Part shown: piece after piece, positions 9,406-16,936 of the stretch
How positions within the stretch are numbered: position 1 is the stretch's first letter
Layout of the letters: every line of letters starts with the position of its first letter
Source of the DNA: an uncultured Maribacter sp.
GTDB lineage: Bacteria; Bacteroidota; Bacteroidia; Flavobacteriales; Flavobacteriaceae
Assembly (NCBI RefSeq): GCF_947495965.1
Contig: NZ_CANMBB010000002.1
Span: 186,001-250,000 of the forward strand
Direction of reading: 5' to 3'
Length of the DNA: 64,000 nucleotides
Notes under the pieces: model-generated
Database searches by the model: none
What the model was told of the DNA's origin: nothing
What the model saw: only the letters and a program-made list of their open reading frames with translations
Translations under genes and position numbers: made by a program

Positions 9406-10634
9406 TGCAAGTACTAAAAACATACATTCTTATTCTTTTATGCTTTTGCAGTTTGCTTATATCTGCGCAAGAGAAGGTTACATATTCTGGAGACCCAGAC
9501 TCGTCTTTCTTTACGGCTAGGGAATTAGCTTTTGCAGGGAATAGAGTAGCTGCTAGAGATACGCTTACTACAATATTAAGTGTATACCCAGAATATACAG
9601 ATGTTCGCGTTCTATTAGCTAAAACACATACCTGGGATAAAGAATATGATAGTGCAAGAAAACATTTTAATATTATAATCTCTAAAGAAAAGGAAATTAA
9701 AGAAGTTTGGGTTGCAGCTATTAATAATGAACTGTATTCCGAAAATTATGCCACAGCTTTAGGCTTAGCAAATAAGGCCTTAAAATATATTCCAAATGAT
9801 GAAGATGTAGCGAAACAAAAACAATACGCTATAAATGGTATAACTGGCGTTACTGAAGAAGGGCAGGAGTCTAAAATAGATACAACCACAACAACGCTTA
9901 AAAACCAATTTGGATTAACCAATAGCTTTGAGATTTTTGATGTTGTCTATGACCCTATGTTTTATTCTAGCATAGAGTATAAAAGAGAAACTCTTTCTGG
10001 TCCCATTATTCCAAGAATAAATTATAGTAATAGGTTTGGTACACACGGTTTACAATATGAACTAGATTTTTACCCAAAACTTTCTAAAAAAATTTATGGG
10101 TATTTAAATTATGGTTTTTCTAACGCTCCTACTTTTCCTAAACATAGAGCAGGAGTAGAGGTATATGCCAATTATCCAAAAAACATGGAGCTTTCCTTAG
10201 GAGTTCGTTATTTAGATTTTAAATCTATTAAAGCAACTATTGCCACTGCAAGCGTTGGTTTATACTCTGGAAACTATTTCTTTTCTGCTAGACCCTATGT
10301 AACTGCTATAAGTAACAATAACAATCTAGGATTCTCCGGAACTGTATTGGCCAGAAAATATTTAAGAGATAAGGATAACTATTTAGGAATTATAGCAGGG
10401 GTTGGGTATGCATCAGAATTAAAACAATTACGAAATGCGCAAGATGCTTTATTGGCAGAAACCGTATTGTATGTAGAATCGCAACAAGTGCTTTTTGAAT
10501 ATCAATTTACAGGAAAAAAGAATCCTAATATTTATAAAACCAATTTAGGAGTAACAAGGCAAGAGCTTATTTTTGAGCCAGGAAAATTCTTTTGGTCTGT
10601 ATCTGCAGGGATAACCTACCAGGTGAAATTCTAA
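9405..10634 (+). CDS. TPR plus YaiO-family outer-membrane beta-barrel protein
   Basis: The 409 residues start with a Sec signal (cleavage near SAQEKV), then TPR-like helices (about 30-145), a Thr-rich linker, and a beta-strand-rich domain (about 165-409) with alternating strands (PIIPRINYSNRFG, LQYELDFYPKL, YGYLNYGFS, MELSLGVRYLDF) that matches YaiO-type outer-membrane barrels and ends in a barrel-like VTYQVKF-type aromatic/charged strand. Overlap with the upstream stop is one base. A periplasmic TPR next to a barrel is the same logic as PgaA or BcsC, where the TPR guides polymer to the pore. I infer that it is the export channel of this operon. YaiO barrels are small, so the pore function is not proven. 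Confidence 0.82.
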   Translation: MQVLKTYILILLCFCSLLISAQEKVTYSGDPDSSFFTARELAFAGNRVAARDTLTTILSVYPEYTDVRVLLAKTHTWDKEYDSARKHFNIIISKEKEIKEVWVAAINNELYSENYATALGLANKALKYIPNDEDVAKQKQYAINGITGVTEEGQESKIDTTTTTLKNQFGLTNSFEIFDVVYDPMFYSSIEYKRETLSGPIIPRINYSNRFGTHGLQYELDFYPKLSKKIYGYLNYGFSNAPTFPKHRAGVEVYANYPKNMELSLGVRYLDFKSIKATIATASVGLYSGNYFFSARPYVTAISNNNNLGFSGTVLARKYLRDKDNYLGIIAGVGYASELKQLRNAQDALLAETVLYVESQQVLFEYQFTGKKNPNIYKTNLGVTRQELIFEPGKFFWSVSAGITYQVKF

Positions 10635-10766
10635 CAAATGCCAAAATATTCGATGAACTGCATAGTGCTATAACGACCATATACAAAGGGATTACGGCCA
10701 TTTTTTACTTTTACAACAAGAGAAGTGTAGTTATACAACAAAAATTGGATAGTACACCACAATTAA

Positions 10767-10797
10767 TTGTTCTTATTTCTCGTTATATATATGTTTA
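10767..10797 (+). promoter_or_regulatory. Possible flavobacterial promoter for the microprotein pair
   Basis: TTG at 10767-10769 and TATGTTTA at 10790-10797 are separated by 20 bases, close to the TTG-N19-TAnnTTTG pattern of Bacteroidota housekeeping promoters (last base differs). A start near 10804 would give a leader of about 40 bases before the first microprotein. This is a weak match. Confidence 0.35.
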
Positions 10798-10844
10798 CAA
10801 TGAAATTATAACCAAGTCCTAGTATTAATTAAACCTACATTAAT

Positions 10845-10943
10845 ATGCTTTATGATACCTACGGAGAAGAGTATTTAGCTTTCCTTCAAGATTTAAATGA
10901 AATATTAAGTATTAACGAATTGGTAGAATTAGACTTTATGTAG
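10845..10943 (+). CDS. Microprotein A, 32 residues, YLxFLQDLNEIL core
   Basis: This short frame (ATG 10845, TAG 10941-10943) encodes MLYDTYGEEYLAFLQDLNEI followed by LSINELVELDFM. It is acidic and amphipathic, with no signal or membrane segment. Support for coding is its clear similarity to the adjacent frame at 10986: both carry Y-L-x-F-[LI]-Q-[DN]-L-N-E-I-L at nearly the same place. I do not recognise the family. It could be a small regulator, an adaptor of RpoD or of the upstream export operon, or part of a two-peptide unit. It lies downstream of the polysaccharide operon and convergent to rpoD. Confidence 0.55.
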   Translation: MLYDTYGEEYLAFLQDLNEILSINELVELDFM

Positions 10944-10985
10944 TCTTTATAAAACCAAAATGTATCACTAAAACCCCAACAAGTT

Positions 10986-11087
10986 ATGGCAAACAAGAAT
11001 CAAGACAACACATCTTATTTAAATTTTATTCAGAATTTAAATGAAATTCTAGTAGATTATAATATTAATAAACTTACCTACTCTTAA
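10986..11087 (+). CDS. Microprotein B, 33 residues, paralogue of microprotein A
   Basis: ATG 10986 to TAA 11085-11087 encodes MANKNQDNTSYLNFIQNLNE followed by ILVDYNINKLTYS. The core YLNFIQNLNEIL lines up with YLAFLQDLNEIL of the frame 42 bases upstream, while the N-termini and C-terminal tails differ, the pattern expected for diverged paralogues under protein-level selection. The two cores also differ in charge. A strong hairpin terminator lies 24 bases after the stop. No known family is recognised. Confidence 0.58.
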   Translation: MANKNQDNTSYLNFIQNLNEILVDYNINKLTYS

Positions 11088-11110
11088 TAAAGGGTTTAAA
11101 AAAATATACA

Positions 11111-11140
11111 AAAAGACCGCTATTCTTAGCGGTCTTTTTT
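11111..11140. terminator. Bidirectional terminator between microproteins and rpoD
   Basis: A stem AAAGACCGC (11112-11120) pairs with GCGGTCTTT (11129-11137) around an 8-base loop, with A-rich and T-rich flanks. It can end both the plus-strand transcript and the minus-strand rpoD transcript. Confidence 0.85.
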
Positions 11141-11152
11141 GTTTTGTAAATA

Positions 11153-12016
11153 TTAACCTAAATAGGTTTTTAATAGCTTGCTTCTAGAGTTATGGCGTAG
11201 TTTACGAATTGCTTTTTCTCGTATTTGGCGAACACGCTCTCTAGTTAAATCAAAAGTTTGTCCTATCTCTGCGAGTGTCATAGAGTGTTGGTCTCCTATA
11301 CCATAGTATAATTTAACAACATCTGCTTCTCTTGGAGAAAGCGTATCTAAAGCTCTATTAATTTCGGTATTTAAAGATTGTTGTAATAATATTGTATCGG
11401 GTCTTGGAGACTCTCCAGCACGTAAAACATCATACAAATTAGAATCTTCTCCTTCACGTAATGGAGCATCCATAGAAACATGTCTGCCAGAATTTTTCAT
11501 AGATTGTTTAACTTCAGAAACCGTCATTTCTAACTCGTTCGCAATTTCTTCAGGAGAAGGAGGGCGTTCATGCGATTGTTCTAAATAAGAAAAGGCCTTT
11601 TTAATTTTATTAATAGACCCAATTTTATTTAAAGGTAAACGTACTACTCTGGATTGTTCTGCTAATGCTTGTAAAATAGACTGCCTAATCCACCATACGG
11701 CATAGGAAATAAATTTAAAACCTCTAGTTTCATCAAAACGTTTTGCAGCTTTTACAAGTCCTACATTTCCTTCGTTTATTAAATCGGGCAACTTTAATCC
11801 TTGGTTTTGGTACTGTTTTGCTACAGAAACAACAAACCTTAAGTTAGCATTGGTTAATTTTTCTAATGCTGCTTGATCTCCTGTACGTATTAATTGGGCT
11901 AATTCTACTTCTTCACTTGCACTTATTAAATCAATCTTACTAATATCTTGCAAGTATTTATCTAATGATTTGGATTCACGATTGGTTACCTGCTTGATAA
12001 TTTTTAGTTGCCTCAT
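11153..12016 (-). CDS. rpoD: Primary RNA polymerase sigma factor RpoD (Bacteroidota type)
   Basis: The 287-residue protein is the short housekeeping sigma factor of Bacteroidota, lacking most of region 1.1 and the non-conserved region. Region 1.2 starts at residue 18 ([15 protein letters not shown]). Region 2 holds [30 protein letters not shown] and the promoter-melting stretch [16 protein letters not shown]. Region 3 follows, and region 4 has [15 protein letters not shown] with the helix-turn-helix [19 protein letters not shown]. It directs core polymerase to the TAnnTTTG promoters seen elsewhere in this window. An 18-bp palindrome sits 17 bases upstream of the start codon. It is transcribed convergently to the polysaccharide operon and shares its terminator. 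Confidence 0.97.
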   Translation of the reverse strand: MRQLKIIKQVTNRESKSLDKYLQDISKIDLISASEEVELAQLIRTGDQAALEKLTNANLRFVVSVAKQYQNQGLKLPDLINEGNVGLVKAAKRFDETRGFKFISYAVWWIRQSILQALAEQSRVVRLPLNKIGSINKIKKAFSYLEQSHERPPSPEEIANELEMTVSEVKQSMKNSGRHVSMDAPLREGEDSNLYDVLRAGESPRPDTILLQQSLNTEINRALDTLSPREADVVKLYYGIGDQHSMTLAEIGQTFDLTRERVRQIREKAIRKLRHNSRSKLLKTYLG

Positions 12017-12032
12017 ATATTCGTGTGTTTTT

Positions 12033-12050
12033 AGTTCTTGTACAAGAACT
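12033..12050. promoter_or_regulatory. 18-bp perfect palindrome in the rpoD leader
   Basis: AGTTCTTGTACAAGAACT is its own reverse complement and lies 17 bases before the rpoD ATG (minus strand). It could be a repressor operator over the start of transcription, or a 9-bp RNA stem just ahead of the start codon; the lack of a loop favours a DNA site. Which protein binds is unknown. Confidence 0.5.
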
Positions 12051-12163
12051 CATAATACATTTTTATTATCTCTTTTCCAAACAGATAGATACATAGTTAT
12101 ACAGATTTTATTACAAATCTTGTAAATCTATGTAAGAATTCTAATAAATTAACAGAGTTGTTC

Positions 12164-12171
12164 TATTTTTG
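12164..12171 (+). promoter_or_regulatory. -7 box TATTTTTG for the DUF6155 gene
   Basis: TATTTTTG fits TAnnTTTG exactly and ends 16 bases before the ATG at 12188, giving a very short leader. No clear TTG is seen at the expected -33 distance. Confidence 0.45.
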
Positions 12172-12187
12172 AAATTATTATAGAAAA

Positions 12188-12697
12188 ATGAGTAAAAGAG
12201 CCTTAACAGCCTATTTAAAGGATTTAAAAAAGAAAGAATTAGAAGAACAACTCGTAGACTTATACCAGCGGTTTCCTTTAGTGAAAGAATATTATGATTT
12301 TGTATTTAATCCTAAAGAAGACAAACTAGTACAAGAAGCAAAAACTAAAATTGCAAATGAGTATTTTCCTGTAAAAAGAAAAAGACCCAAAGCACGTAGG
12401 TCTGTAGCTCAAAAATATATTAAGCATTTTATAAAATTAGGTGTAGCTCCTTCTTTAATTGTAGATGTAATGCTTTTTAATTTAGAAATAGCGCAATCTT
12501 TTTCCATAGAAAAAAATGTGCCCGATTCTTTTTATAAAAGTATGCTAAACTCTTTTAAAGAAGCATTGCAGTATGCCGCTTTACATGGTTTTGTTACCGA
12601 AAATAAAGACCGTATTGTAAAAATTTATACCCTTACGCAAGAAAATAATTGGACATTTGCTGAGGATTTTTCTAAAGCTTTAGACCTTGTAGACTAG
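12188..12697 (+). CDS. DUF6155 family protein
   Basis: This 169-residue, basic, soluble helical protein matches the DUF6155 type: the opening MSKRALTAYLKDLKKKELEE, then LVDLYQRFPLVKEYYDF, then a Lys/Arg-rich stretch VKRKRPKARRSVAQ near residues 65-80, and a helical C-terminal half. The family is widespread in Bacteroidota and has no known function; the basic patch would suit nucleic acid binding, but that is a guess. It lies divergent from rpoD, with a TAnnTTTG box just upstream, and stands alone. Length and start fit the family. Confidence 0.75.
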   Translation: MSKRALTAYLKDLKKKELEEQLVDLYQRFPLVKEYYDFVFNPKEDKLVQEAKTKIANEYFPVKRKRPKARRSVAQKYIKHFIKLGVAPSLIVDVMLFNLEIAQSFSIEKNVPDSFYKSMLNSFKEALQYAALHGFVTENKDRIVKIYTLTQENNWTFAEDFSKALDLVD

Positions 12698-12780
12698 TAT
12701 TTCTTTTTTATCAATTTATAACACAAATAAAAAAAATCTTCATTTTACGGCTATTATTTCTTTTACCTACAAAAAACTTA

Positions 12781-12788
12781 TAGTTTTG
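12781..12788 (+). promoter_or_regulatory. -7 box TAGTTTTG for helicase copy 1
   Basis: TAGTTTTG matches TAnnTTTG and lies 46 bases before the proposed TTG start. The same octamer precedes the paralogous helicase at 41224. No convincing TTG -33 element is seen here. Confidence 0.5.
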
Positions 12789-12833
12789 TAAGATTGGCAT
12801 TTTACATTAGCAAACAAAACTACTAGCATACCT

Positions 12834-14345
12834 TTGGAGTATAAAAAGCATACAAAAGAGAAAAATCTCTACGATTATCAAATTGAAGATTTAAATACCA
12901 TATTTGAGCATTTAAAGAATTCTAAGGATAACGAAAACTTGCTTTACCAATTACCTACGGGAGGCGGTAAAACCGTCGTGTTTTCAGAAATTACCAAAAG
13001 GTACATTAATGAGATTAAGAAGAAAGTTGTGGTGCTTACCCATAGGATAGAACTTAGTGTACAAACTTCTTCTATGTTAGATGGTTTTGGGGTTAAGAAC
13101 AAAATTATTAATAGCGAGGTTAAAGAGGTCATAGACCAGGACAATATAAATTGTTATGTTGCCATGGTAGAAACCTTAAATAATCGCTTACAAGAAGAAA
13201 AGGTAAAAATTAGTAATATTGGCTTGGTTATTATAGATGAGGCCCACTACAATTCTTTCCGTAAATTATTTAAGTATTTTGATGATGCTATAATATTAGG
13301 AGTTACTGCTACGCCTTTAAGTTCTAATATAAAGTTACCAATGAAAGATAACTACAGTAAACTTATTGTAGGTGAATCTATATCTTCTTTAATTTCTAAA
13401 AACTTTTTAGCAAAGGCTAATGTTTATAATTATGATGTAAGTCTACAAAACTTAAAACTTGGTATTAATGGCGATTATACTGTAAAATCTTCGGATGAGT
13501 TATATGGGAATCAAAGCATGCTTACCAAGCTTTTAAATGGCTATACAGAAGTTGCTAAAGGCACTAAAACGCTTATTTTTAATAATGGTATAAATACCTC
13601 TATATATGTATATGAAACCTTTAAAAAGGCAGGATACAATATTAGGCACTTAGATAATAAGAATAATGCTACGGAACGTAAAGAAATATTAGAATGGTTT
13701 TCTAAAACGCCAGACGCCATTTTAACATCAGTAAGTATATTAACCACTGGTTTTGATGAACCTACGGTAGAAACTATTATGCTAAATAGAGCAACTAGAT
13801 CGCTAACCTTATATTTTCAGATGATAGGGCGTGGTTCTCGTGTATTGCCAAATAAAAAGGAATTTACAGTCATAGATTTTGGAAATAACGTTGCCCGTTT
13901 TGGTATGTGGAGTGCTCCCATAGATTGGCAAGAAATTTTTCACTTCCCAGATTTTTTCCTAGAAAATATTAAGAATGATGAGGATATAGAAAGAGAGTTT
14001 GTCTACGAAATGCCAAAATCTTTAAGAGCAATGTTCTCTAAATCTAAAAATATAGAGTTTGATATTAAAGAAGAATACAAAAAAGTATTTGCACAAGGCC
14101 TTAAATCTAAGTTAGTATTAGAAAAAAGTATAGAACAACACGCTACCATTTGTGTAGAAAATTCCGAAGATGTTTTTGACGCTAGAATACTAGCAAAACA
14201 ACTGAAAGAAGAAATTAGTTTTAGAGTAAAACAATATTCTTATTGTATTATGAACAATACAAAAAACTACAAAGAATGGCTAGAAGAAGATTATGAACGC
14301 AAACTACGTTCTAATATCTCTAAGAAGTTTGCCGCAAAAATGTAA
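12834..14345 (+). CDS. DEAD/DEAH-box helicase, superfamily 2 (copy 1)
   Basis: The 503 residues hold two RecA-like lobes of the type III restriction/UvrB-like SF2 class. Walker A is LPTGGGKTVVF (about 42-52), motif Ia is THRIEL, motif II is IIDEAH, motif III is VTATPLSS, motif V is ILTTGFDEP, and motif VI is QMIGRGSR. A C-terminal region of about 110 residues is helical and unrecognised. The start is TTG 12834: no ATG occurs before Walker A, and alignment with copy 2 (41244-42806) puts the N-terminus here. The protein probably translocates on double-stranded nucleic acid; no nuclease domain is present. The next gene starts 6 bases downstream. Copy 2 is similar over the full length. Confidence 0.88.
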   Translation: MEYKKHTKEKNLYDYQIEDLNTIFEHLKNSKDNENLLYQLPTGGGKTVVFSEITKRYINEIKKKVVVLTHRIELSVQTSSMLDGFGVKNKIINSEVKEVIDQDNINCYVAMVETLNNRLQEEKVKISNIGLVIIDEAHYNSFRKLFKYFDDAIILGVTATPLSSNIKLPMKDNYSKLIVGESISSLISKNFLAKANVYNYDVSLQNLKLGINGDYTVKSSDELYGNQSMLTKLLNGYTEVAKGTKTLIFNNGINTSIYVYETFKKAGYNIRHLDNKNNATERKEILEWFSKTPDAILTSVSILTTGFDEPTVETIMLNRATRSLTLYFQMIGRGSRVLPNKKEFTVIDFGNNVARFGMWSAPIDWQEIFHFPDFFLENIKNDEDIEREFVYEMPKSLRAMFSKSKNIEFDIKEEYKKVFAQGLKSKLVLEKSIEQHATICVENSEDVFDARILAKQLKEEISFRVKQYSYCIMNNTKNYKEWLEEDYERKLRSNISKKFAAKM

Positions 14346-14351
14346 GCCATT

Positions 14352-15590
14352 ATGAGGGCATTAAAAGTTCTAATTATTGGGTTTGTATGGCCAGAGCCTA
14401 CGACTACTGCAGCGGGCCAAAGAATGTTAGAGTTAATACACTTTTTTTTACAACAAGATTGTAGCATTACTTTTGCTAGTACTGCAAAAAAAAATAGATT
14501 TTCTTATCCATTAGAATCTTTAGGGGTTACTCAAAAAGAGATTTCACTTAACGATTCAAGTTTTGACACTTATTTATTTGATAATAAAAAAGATATAGTA
14601 ATTTTTGACCGTTTTTTAACCGAAGAACAATTTGGTTGGCGTGTGGCAGAAAACAACCCCAAAGCACTTCGCATTTTAGATACCGAAGATGTGCATTCTT
14701 TACGAAATACAAGAGAAAATGCCTTTAAAAAAGGAATCCCTTTTACGTTAGAAGATTGGAAAAAAAATCCCATTACAAAAAGAGAAATTGCAAGCATATA
14801 TAGGTCCGATGTTTCTTTAATTATTTCTTCCTTTGAAATGCAATTACTAACAAAGGAGCTATATATAAATCATAGTTTACTGCATCATTTGCCTTTTTTA
14901 ATTGACACTAAACATATCTTGGAAATTCCTTTTGAGAAACGAGAAGGATTTATTTGCATAGGTAATGGCAATCATGCGCCAAATAAAGACGCGATTATTT
15001 GGTTAAAAAAAGAAATTTGGCCACTTATTCGTAAGCAGTTACCAAAAGCCACACTTTCTATCTATGGCGGACATTTACCAGAACAAATTCTGCAAATGCA
15101 CAATCCAAAACAAGGTTTTTTAGTAAAAGGTTGGGCAACCAATGCTATAGAAGTTATGGGTAAAGCAAAAGTGAATCTAGCACCATTACGTTTTGGTGCA
15201 GGTTTAAAAGGCAAACTTATAACTGCATTACAAGCAAATACACCAAGTGTAACCACTGCAATAGGAGCAGAGGGTATTAATACATACTATTTAGACTTAA
15301 ACGATACAATTGCAGAAACTGCGCAAACCATTGCCACAGTTGCAGTAAAATTATATTCCTCTAAAGAAGCATGGAATAATGCACAAGAAAAGGGAGAAAA
15401 GCTCTTAAAACAGGTATCTAACAAAGAAAAGAATGAAAAAGTATTTGTCCAAAAAATAGAAGATACTATACAGCACTTACAAGAACACAGAAGCTCTAAT
15501 TTTATAGGAGCAATGCTGCAACAGCACACTATGGCAAGTACTAAATATATGTCTAAGTGGATAGAAGCTAAAAATAATAAAATAGAGTAG
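14352..15590 (+). CDS. Glycosyltransferase, GT4-like (GT-B fold)
   Basis: The 412-residue cytoplasmic enzyme has a GT-B layout. The N-terminal half carries a PEPTTTAAGQRMLEL loop, often seen where the acceptor site forms. The C-terminal half carries GNGNHAPNKDAIIWL, then LSIYGG, then VKGWATNAIEVM, then NLAPLRFGAGLKGKLITAL, typical of nucleotide-sugar binding in GT4-type enzymes (the usual E of the EX7E motif is replaced by the G-L-K-G-K region). Donor and acceptor are not predictable. It follows the helicase by 6 bases and may be co-transcribed, an odd pairing that may only reflect shared transcription. Confidence 0.82.
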   Translation: MRALKVLIIGFVWPEPTTTAAGQRMLELIHFFLQQDCSITFASTAKKNRFSYPLESLGVTQKEISLNDSSFDTYLFDNKKDIVIFDRFLTEEQFGWRVAENNPKALRILDTEDVHSLRNTRENAFKKGIPFTLEDWKKNPITKREIASIYRSDVSLIISSFEMQLLTKELYINHSLLHHLPFLIDTKHILEIPFEKREGFICIGNGNHAPNKDAIIWLKKEIWPLIRKQLPKATLSIYGGHLPEQILQMHNPKQGFLVKGWATNAIEVMGKAKVNLAPLRFGAGLKGKLITALQANTPSVTTAIGAEGINTYYLDLNDTIAETAQTIATVAVKLYSSKEAWNNAQEKGEKLLKQVSNKEKNEKVFVQKIEDTIQHLQEHRSSNFIGAMLQQHTMASTKYMSKWIEAKNNKIE

Positions 15591-15631
15591 TATCTTTAGT
15601 TCTTAATTTGTTACTCTAAAAACTAAAGAAT

Positions 15632-15997
15632 ATGAATAATCCTGTACAATGGTTAGAAATTGCCGCAACTGATTTAGAAAGAGCAAAAGATTTTTACGCT
15701 AGTGTTTTTAAGTTAGAATTTCAATTTATAGATATGCCAGATAGCAAAATGTATATGTTTGGTGACCCAACTAAAGTAGGTTCTTCTGGTTGTTTGGTAC
15801 AATCTAAAGAGAATACGCCAAGTGTAAATGGTACTATTATTTATTTTTCTTGCAATGACGTTGCTACAGAGGCTGCTCTAGTAGAAAAAGCTGGAGGCAA
15901 ACTAATTGTTCCTAAAACCGATATTGGAGAATTTGGTTTTTTTGCACAGTGTATAGACACTGAGGGTAATAGAATAGGATTACACTCTAATAATTAA
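15632..15997 (+). CDS. VOC family (glyoxalase/bleomycin-resistance fold) protein
   Basis: The 121 residues form one vicinal-oxygen-chelate unit with two beta-alpha-beta-beta-beta modules: WLEIAATDLERAKDFYASVF at the start and a C-terminal GEFGFFAQCIDTEGNRIGLHS. The conserved Glu/His metal ligands are only partly present (the C-terminal strand has EGNRIGLHS, with His in the usual ligand region), so catalytic activity is uncertain. Such small VOC proteins are often of unknown role. It sits 36 bases ahead of menB and is probably on the same transcript. Confidence 0.85.
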   Translation: MNNPVQWLEIAATDLERAKDFYASVFKLEFQFIDMPDSKMYMFGDPTKVGSSGCLVQSKENTPSVNGTIIYFSCNDVATEAALVEKAGGKLIVPKTDIGEFGFFAQCIDTEGNRIGLHSNN

Positions 15998-16033
15998 GAA
16001 AATAAGCATATAATTTAAGATATAAAATTACCC

Positions 16034-16873
16034 ATGAATACACCAGATTGGAAAGTTGCCAAAGAATTTGAAGACATTACCTATAAAAAAAGTAATGGCG
16101 TAGCACGTATAGCCTTTAACAGGCCAAATGTTCGTAATGCTTTTAGACCCAAAACAACCAGTGAACTTTTAGAAGCATTTCATGATGCACAGGAAGATAC
16201 TTCAATAGGAGCAGTACTATTATCTGCTGAAGGACCTTCTACAAAAGACGGCGTGTATTCATTTTGTAGCGGAGGTGATCAAAAGGCTAGGGGACACCAA
16301 GGCTATGTTGGGCAAGACGGATATCATAGATTAAACATCTTAGATGTACAACGTTTAATACGTTTTATGCCAAAAGTAGTTATAGCAGTAGTACCTGGCT
16401 GGGCTGTTGGCGGTGGTCATAGTTTGCATGTGGTTTGCGATATGACGTTGGCAAGTAAAGAACATGCTATTTTTAAACAGACCGATGCCGATGTTACTAG
16501 TTTTGATGGTGGTTATGGTTCTGCATACCTAGCAAAAATGGTAGGACAAAAAAGAGCAAGAGAAATTTTCTTTTTAGGAAGAAACTATTCTGCACAAGAA
16601 GCCTACGAAATGGGCATGGTAAATGCCGTTGTACCTCATGAAGAACTAGAAGCTACAGCATACCAATGGGCGCAAGAAGTATTAGAAAAATCTCCTACCT
16701 CAATTAAAATGCTAAAGTTTGCTATGAATTTAACAGATGATGGTATGGTTGGGCAACAAGTATTTGCAGGAGAAGCAACCCGTTTAGCTTATATGACCGA
16801 GGAAGCCAAAGAAGGCCGTAATGCATTTTTAGAAAAGCGAAAGCCTAATTTTGAAAAAAAATGGTTGCCATAA
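16034..16873 (+). CDS. menB: 1,4-dihydroxy-2-naphthoyl-CoA synthase MenB
   Basis: The 279-residue crotonase-fold enzyme closes the second ring of the menaquinone head group, turning o-succinylbenzoyl-CoA into 1,4-dihydroxy-2-naphthoyl-CoA in the cytoplasm. MenB hallmarks are the RPNVRNAFRP N-terminal block, the oxyanion-hole sequence SFCSGGDQKARG, VVPGWAVGGGHSLHVVCD, the active-site loop TDADVTSFDGGYGS with its Asp, and the C-terminal helix EEAKEGRNAFLEKRKPNF that completes the neighbouring subunit. Length is normal for the family. Other men genes are not in the window, so menaquinone synthesis genes are dispersed here. Confidence 0.96.
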   Translation: MNTPDWKVAKEFEDITYKKSNGVARIAFNRPNVRNAFRPKTTSELLEAFHDAQEDTSIGAVLLSAEGPSTKDGVYSFCSGGDQKARGHQGYVGQDGYHRLNILDVQRLIRFMPKVVIAVVPGWAVGGGHSLHVVCDMTLASKEHAIFKQTDADVTSFDGGYGSAYLAKMVGQKRAREIFFLGRNYSAQEAYEMGMVNAVVPHEELEATAYQWAQEVLEKSPTSIKMLKFAMNLTDDGMVGQQVFAGEATRLAYMTEEAKEGRNAFLEKRKPNFEKKWLP

Positions 16874-16936
16874 ACCATTAATAATAGAATTTTATAGGTT
16901 GTAAAAACATATTAAGTTATCAAACAAACTACATTA

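Noticed and set aside
10592-10822. A 76-codon plus-strand frame overlapping the end of the YaiO-type gene
   Set aside because: It overlaps the barrel's last strands in another frame, and its composition (mixed, no domain) looks random; the better coding signals in this gap are the two microproteins.
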